DNA from: Proteus sp. FME41
Lineage (GTDB): Bacteria; Pseudomonadota; Gammaproteobacteria; Enterobacterales; Enterobacteriaceae
Assembly (NCBI RefSeq): GCF_014897315.1
Contig: NZ_JABUYL010000027.1
Location: 1-37,445, forward strand
Direction: 5' to 3'
DNA: 37,445 bases
Shown here in pieces: positions 35,926 through 37,445 of this stretch (position 1 is the first letter of the stretch; each line of letters opens with the position of its first letter). The notes beneath the pieces are model-generated. The model ran no database searches and had not been told where the DNA came from. It was given only the letters and a program-made list of their open reading frames with translations. The translations under genes and the position numbers were made by a program.

Positions 35926-36703
35926 TTTAATTCCTTTGTTATTGTCTAGGAGAGAAATATTATTCTTTGATTTTAAGATTTAATTTACTCTTTGATTATT
36001 AACACCAAATAGTATTTTATTATAAATTAACATTATTTTGAGTTATGACAACCATTATTAAGTAGATATAACTAATATGGTTATTAGTTTTTTATAAAGG
36101 ATATATTTTGTAGTTTATGCTACTTACCATCGTAATTAGAATAATTATTTATATTAAAAGACTATCAATATAACCAAGGTGTAATGAAAATTTTTATTTT
36201 TTTACAATAAGATTTACATGATTTAATCTTTATATTAAATAAATAAAATAATAAATTTAGTTATTATATATTCAAAACACTATTTGAATAATCAATAAGT
36301 TAGTTGTGATGTATACGTATTTCATATTTTTTTTGATAGACGATTTTATAAATTAATTATTACATTGATAAAAATAAATGATTAATTCATTATGCAAATT
36401 AATAATCTTAAATTCACCTCTTTTTATGAACGTCAAATTAGGATTTTTATTTGGTAGAAAATATATAAATATATAAATATTTTCAGATAACGTTAGCCTA
36501 TTCTGTTTGATTATAGACGTCATATTTGATGGATAATAACCTGAGTTTACTCAGTAAGAAAATTAACCATACCCTCATTAATAAATACCTCAATATAAAT
36601 TTTTGAGGGAGATTATGGTTAGAAAATAACAAAATAAAAATATTTTGATACTGAGCCTAACTGCTAGGCCAAATTTGTGAATAACGACGAACCCATATCC
36701 CTT
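35926..36703. other. Long AT-rich region upstream of the fimbrial operon
   Basis: About 780 bases with no gene; likely the pilin promoter and an H-NS-type AT-rich control region. It includes a hairpin AACTAATA / TATTAGTT followed by T5 (36070-36094), reiterated ATATAAATAT units near 36468-36480, a palindrome CTGAGT-tt-ACTCAG (36541-36554), and a nested inverted repeat AACCAT/ATGGTT with CCCTCA/TGAGGG inside (36565-36620). No pair of long inverted repeats flanking a promoter (a phase switch) was found by eye. Confidence 0.4.
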
Positions 36704-36733
36704 TTCACTCTCTTACACAGAATGGTGTATACT
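36704..36733 (+). promoter_or_regulatory. Candidate sigma-70 promoter of yibL
   Basis: TTCACT (36704) and TATACT (36728) with 18-base spacing, about 35 bases before the yibL start codon. Confidence 0.4.
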
Positions 36734-36767
36734 TGCCGACAAGAAATTTATTCACGGTTAATTAATA

Positions 36768-37130
36768 ATGAAAGAAATCGAAAAAGCAAAAATCAAACTC
36801 CTTAGCGACCGTTTAGACCTTATTCGTCACAAGATGGCAGGTGTATCACTGACGGATGAAGCAGAAAAATATGCCGAGTTTGAGAAAGAAAGAGTAGAAC
36901 TGGAAGCTGAAATCGTTCGTCTTAAAGCAGTACGTAACAATAAACTAAGCAAAGAAGCACAGAAGTTAGTGGATATGCCATTTAAACGCCCCATCACTAA
37001 GAAAGAACAAGCGGATATTGGCAAGCTGAAGAAAGCCGTACGAGGCCTGATCATTGTTCATCCCATGACGGCATTAGGCCGCGAAATGGGACTGGATAAT
37101 ATGACTGGTTTTTCTAGGACTGATTTCTAG
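36768..37130 (+). CDS. yibL: YibL family (DUF2810) ribosome-associated protein
   Basis: 120 residues, the same length as E. coli YibL with a closely matching C-terminal half: [20 protein letters not shown] and [13 protein letters not shown]. The N-terminal half (about 5-60) is a charged coiled coil. YibL has been found with ribosomes; its role is undefined. No clear Shine-Dalgarno precedes the ATG (only an AT-rich TTAATTAATA), which is unusual next to the good sites elsewhere in the window. Confidence 0.93.
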   Translation: MKEIEKAKIKLLSDRLDLIRHKMAGVSLTDEAEKYAEFEKERVELEAEIVRLKAVRNNKLSKEAQKLVDMPFKRPITKKEQADIGKLKKAVRGLIIVHPMTALGREMGLDNMTGFSRTDF

Positions 37131-37397
37131 TTAGAAAAACAATCCAACTAAAAACGATAATAATCGACTAATACTGAAAGGTTCTTAATACACGTTTTGT
37201 TGTTATGAACCGTCAGTCATTAACCGCCCATGTTTGTTACACCCGTCTCTAGTGATAGCATTAATCGTTTAGCTAACATTAAAAATAACGATTCTATCCT
37301 TTTTTTACTTACTTTTTTTCAGCAAATCTTTCAGTGCCACAATATTTGCCCTTACTCCTTTTGTTTCTTTTAACCAACGACGTTTTTGAGAGATCAC
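37131..37397. other. Region downstream of yibL
   Basis: No long ORF. On the minus strand a 32-codon frame (37309-37407, starting MDSCDLSKTSLVKR) has an excellent AAGGAG site; it is very basic and of unknown reality. Another minus frame in the same stretch reads protein-like but has no proper start. Confidence 0.3.
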
Positions 37398-37421
37398 AGG
37401 AGTCCATATCGACTCCTTTTT
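37398..37421 (+). terminator. Terminator-like hairpin at the window end
   Basis: AGGAGTC-catatc-GACTCCT followed by T4. It would end rightward transcripts. Read leftward, the same stem contains the Shine-Dalgarno of the 32-codon frame, with its ATG in the loop. Confidence 0.55.
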
Positions 37422-37445
37422 ATTGATTTTAAATCAATTAATAAA

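Noticed and set aside
36462-36482. Reiterated ATATAAATAT units
   Set aside because: Short low-complexity AT repeat, too brief to be an iteron or CRISPR-like array.
35926-36703. Possible invertible fimbrial promoter element
   Set aside because: No long inverted repeats bracketing a promoter and no recombinase gene in the window.

Overview
The window looks like chromosome from a Proteus-type gammaproteobacterium (Morganellaceae). The DNA is AT-rich. The housekeeping proteins YaiL, YajD, YibL, YmjA, KduI and KdgR match their enterobacterial counterparts closely but not identically. A type VI secretion effector unit, a formate dehydrogenase block and a chaperone-usher fimbrial operon lie around a sugar-acid catabolic region. 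The genus is an inference from sequence character; nothing here names the species.

Layout. (1) 1-4683, minus strand: vgrG, a phospholipase D effector (Tle5-like) split by a one-base frame change in an A8 tract, and the start of an overlapping lipoprotein gene that is probably its immunity gene. (2) 5439-12338: fdnGHI for a membrane formate dehydrogenase on the plus strand, then a convergent fdhF on the minus strand with a clear sigma-54 promoter. Both catalytic subunits carry cysteine where the E. coli enzymes have selenocysteine. (3) 12697-14263: a neurotransmitter:sodium symporter (NSS) family transporter preceded by a 16-codon leucine-rich leader peptide, an antiterminator/terminator pair and a second 34-codon ORF that overlaps the transporter start. 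This is a complete amino-acid attenuator. (4) 14415-23368: a KdgR regulon for unsaturated-uronate catabolism. It holds a TRAP transporter (dctPQM), a YhcH/DUF386 protein, a single-chain KdgK-Eda fusion, the regulator kdgR, ygjV, kduD and kduI. KdgR-like operators precede dctP, kdgK-eda, kdgR and kduI. (5) 23624-27630: an RpiR-type regulator, a PTS EIICB permease and an adenylosuccinate-lyase-like enzyme, an unassigned catabolic unit. (6) 27830-30686: conserved small genes (ymjA, an RluA-family pseudouridine synthase, a cold-shock-domain protein, yaiL, yajD). (7) 30852-35925, minus strand: a compact four-gene fimbrial operon (pilin, chaperone, usher, tip adhesin). (8) yibL and the window end.

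How it fits together. KduI and KduD convert 5-keto-4-deoxyuronate to 2-keto-3-deoxygluconate. The KdgK half of the fusion phosphorylates it and the Eda half splits KDPG to pyruvate and glyceraldehyde-3-phosphate. The TRAP system presumably imports the uronate or a precursor, and KdgR controls the set. The formate dehydrogenases serve anaerobic respiration (FdnGHI) and formate disproportionation (FdhF). The most distinctive items are the leucine attenuator on an NSS transporter, the KdgK-Eda fusion, the double Sec-to-Cys state, the slippery A8 tract inside a toxin gene, and the PTS/fumarase-superfamily lyase pair.
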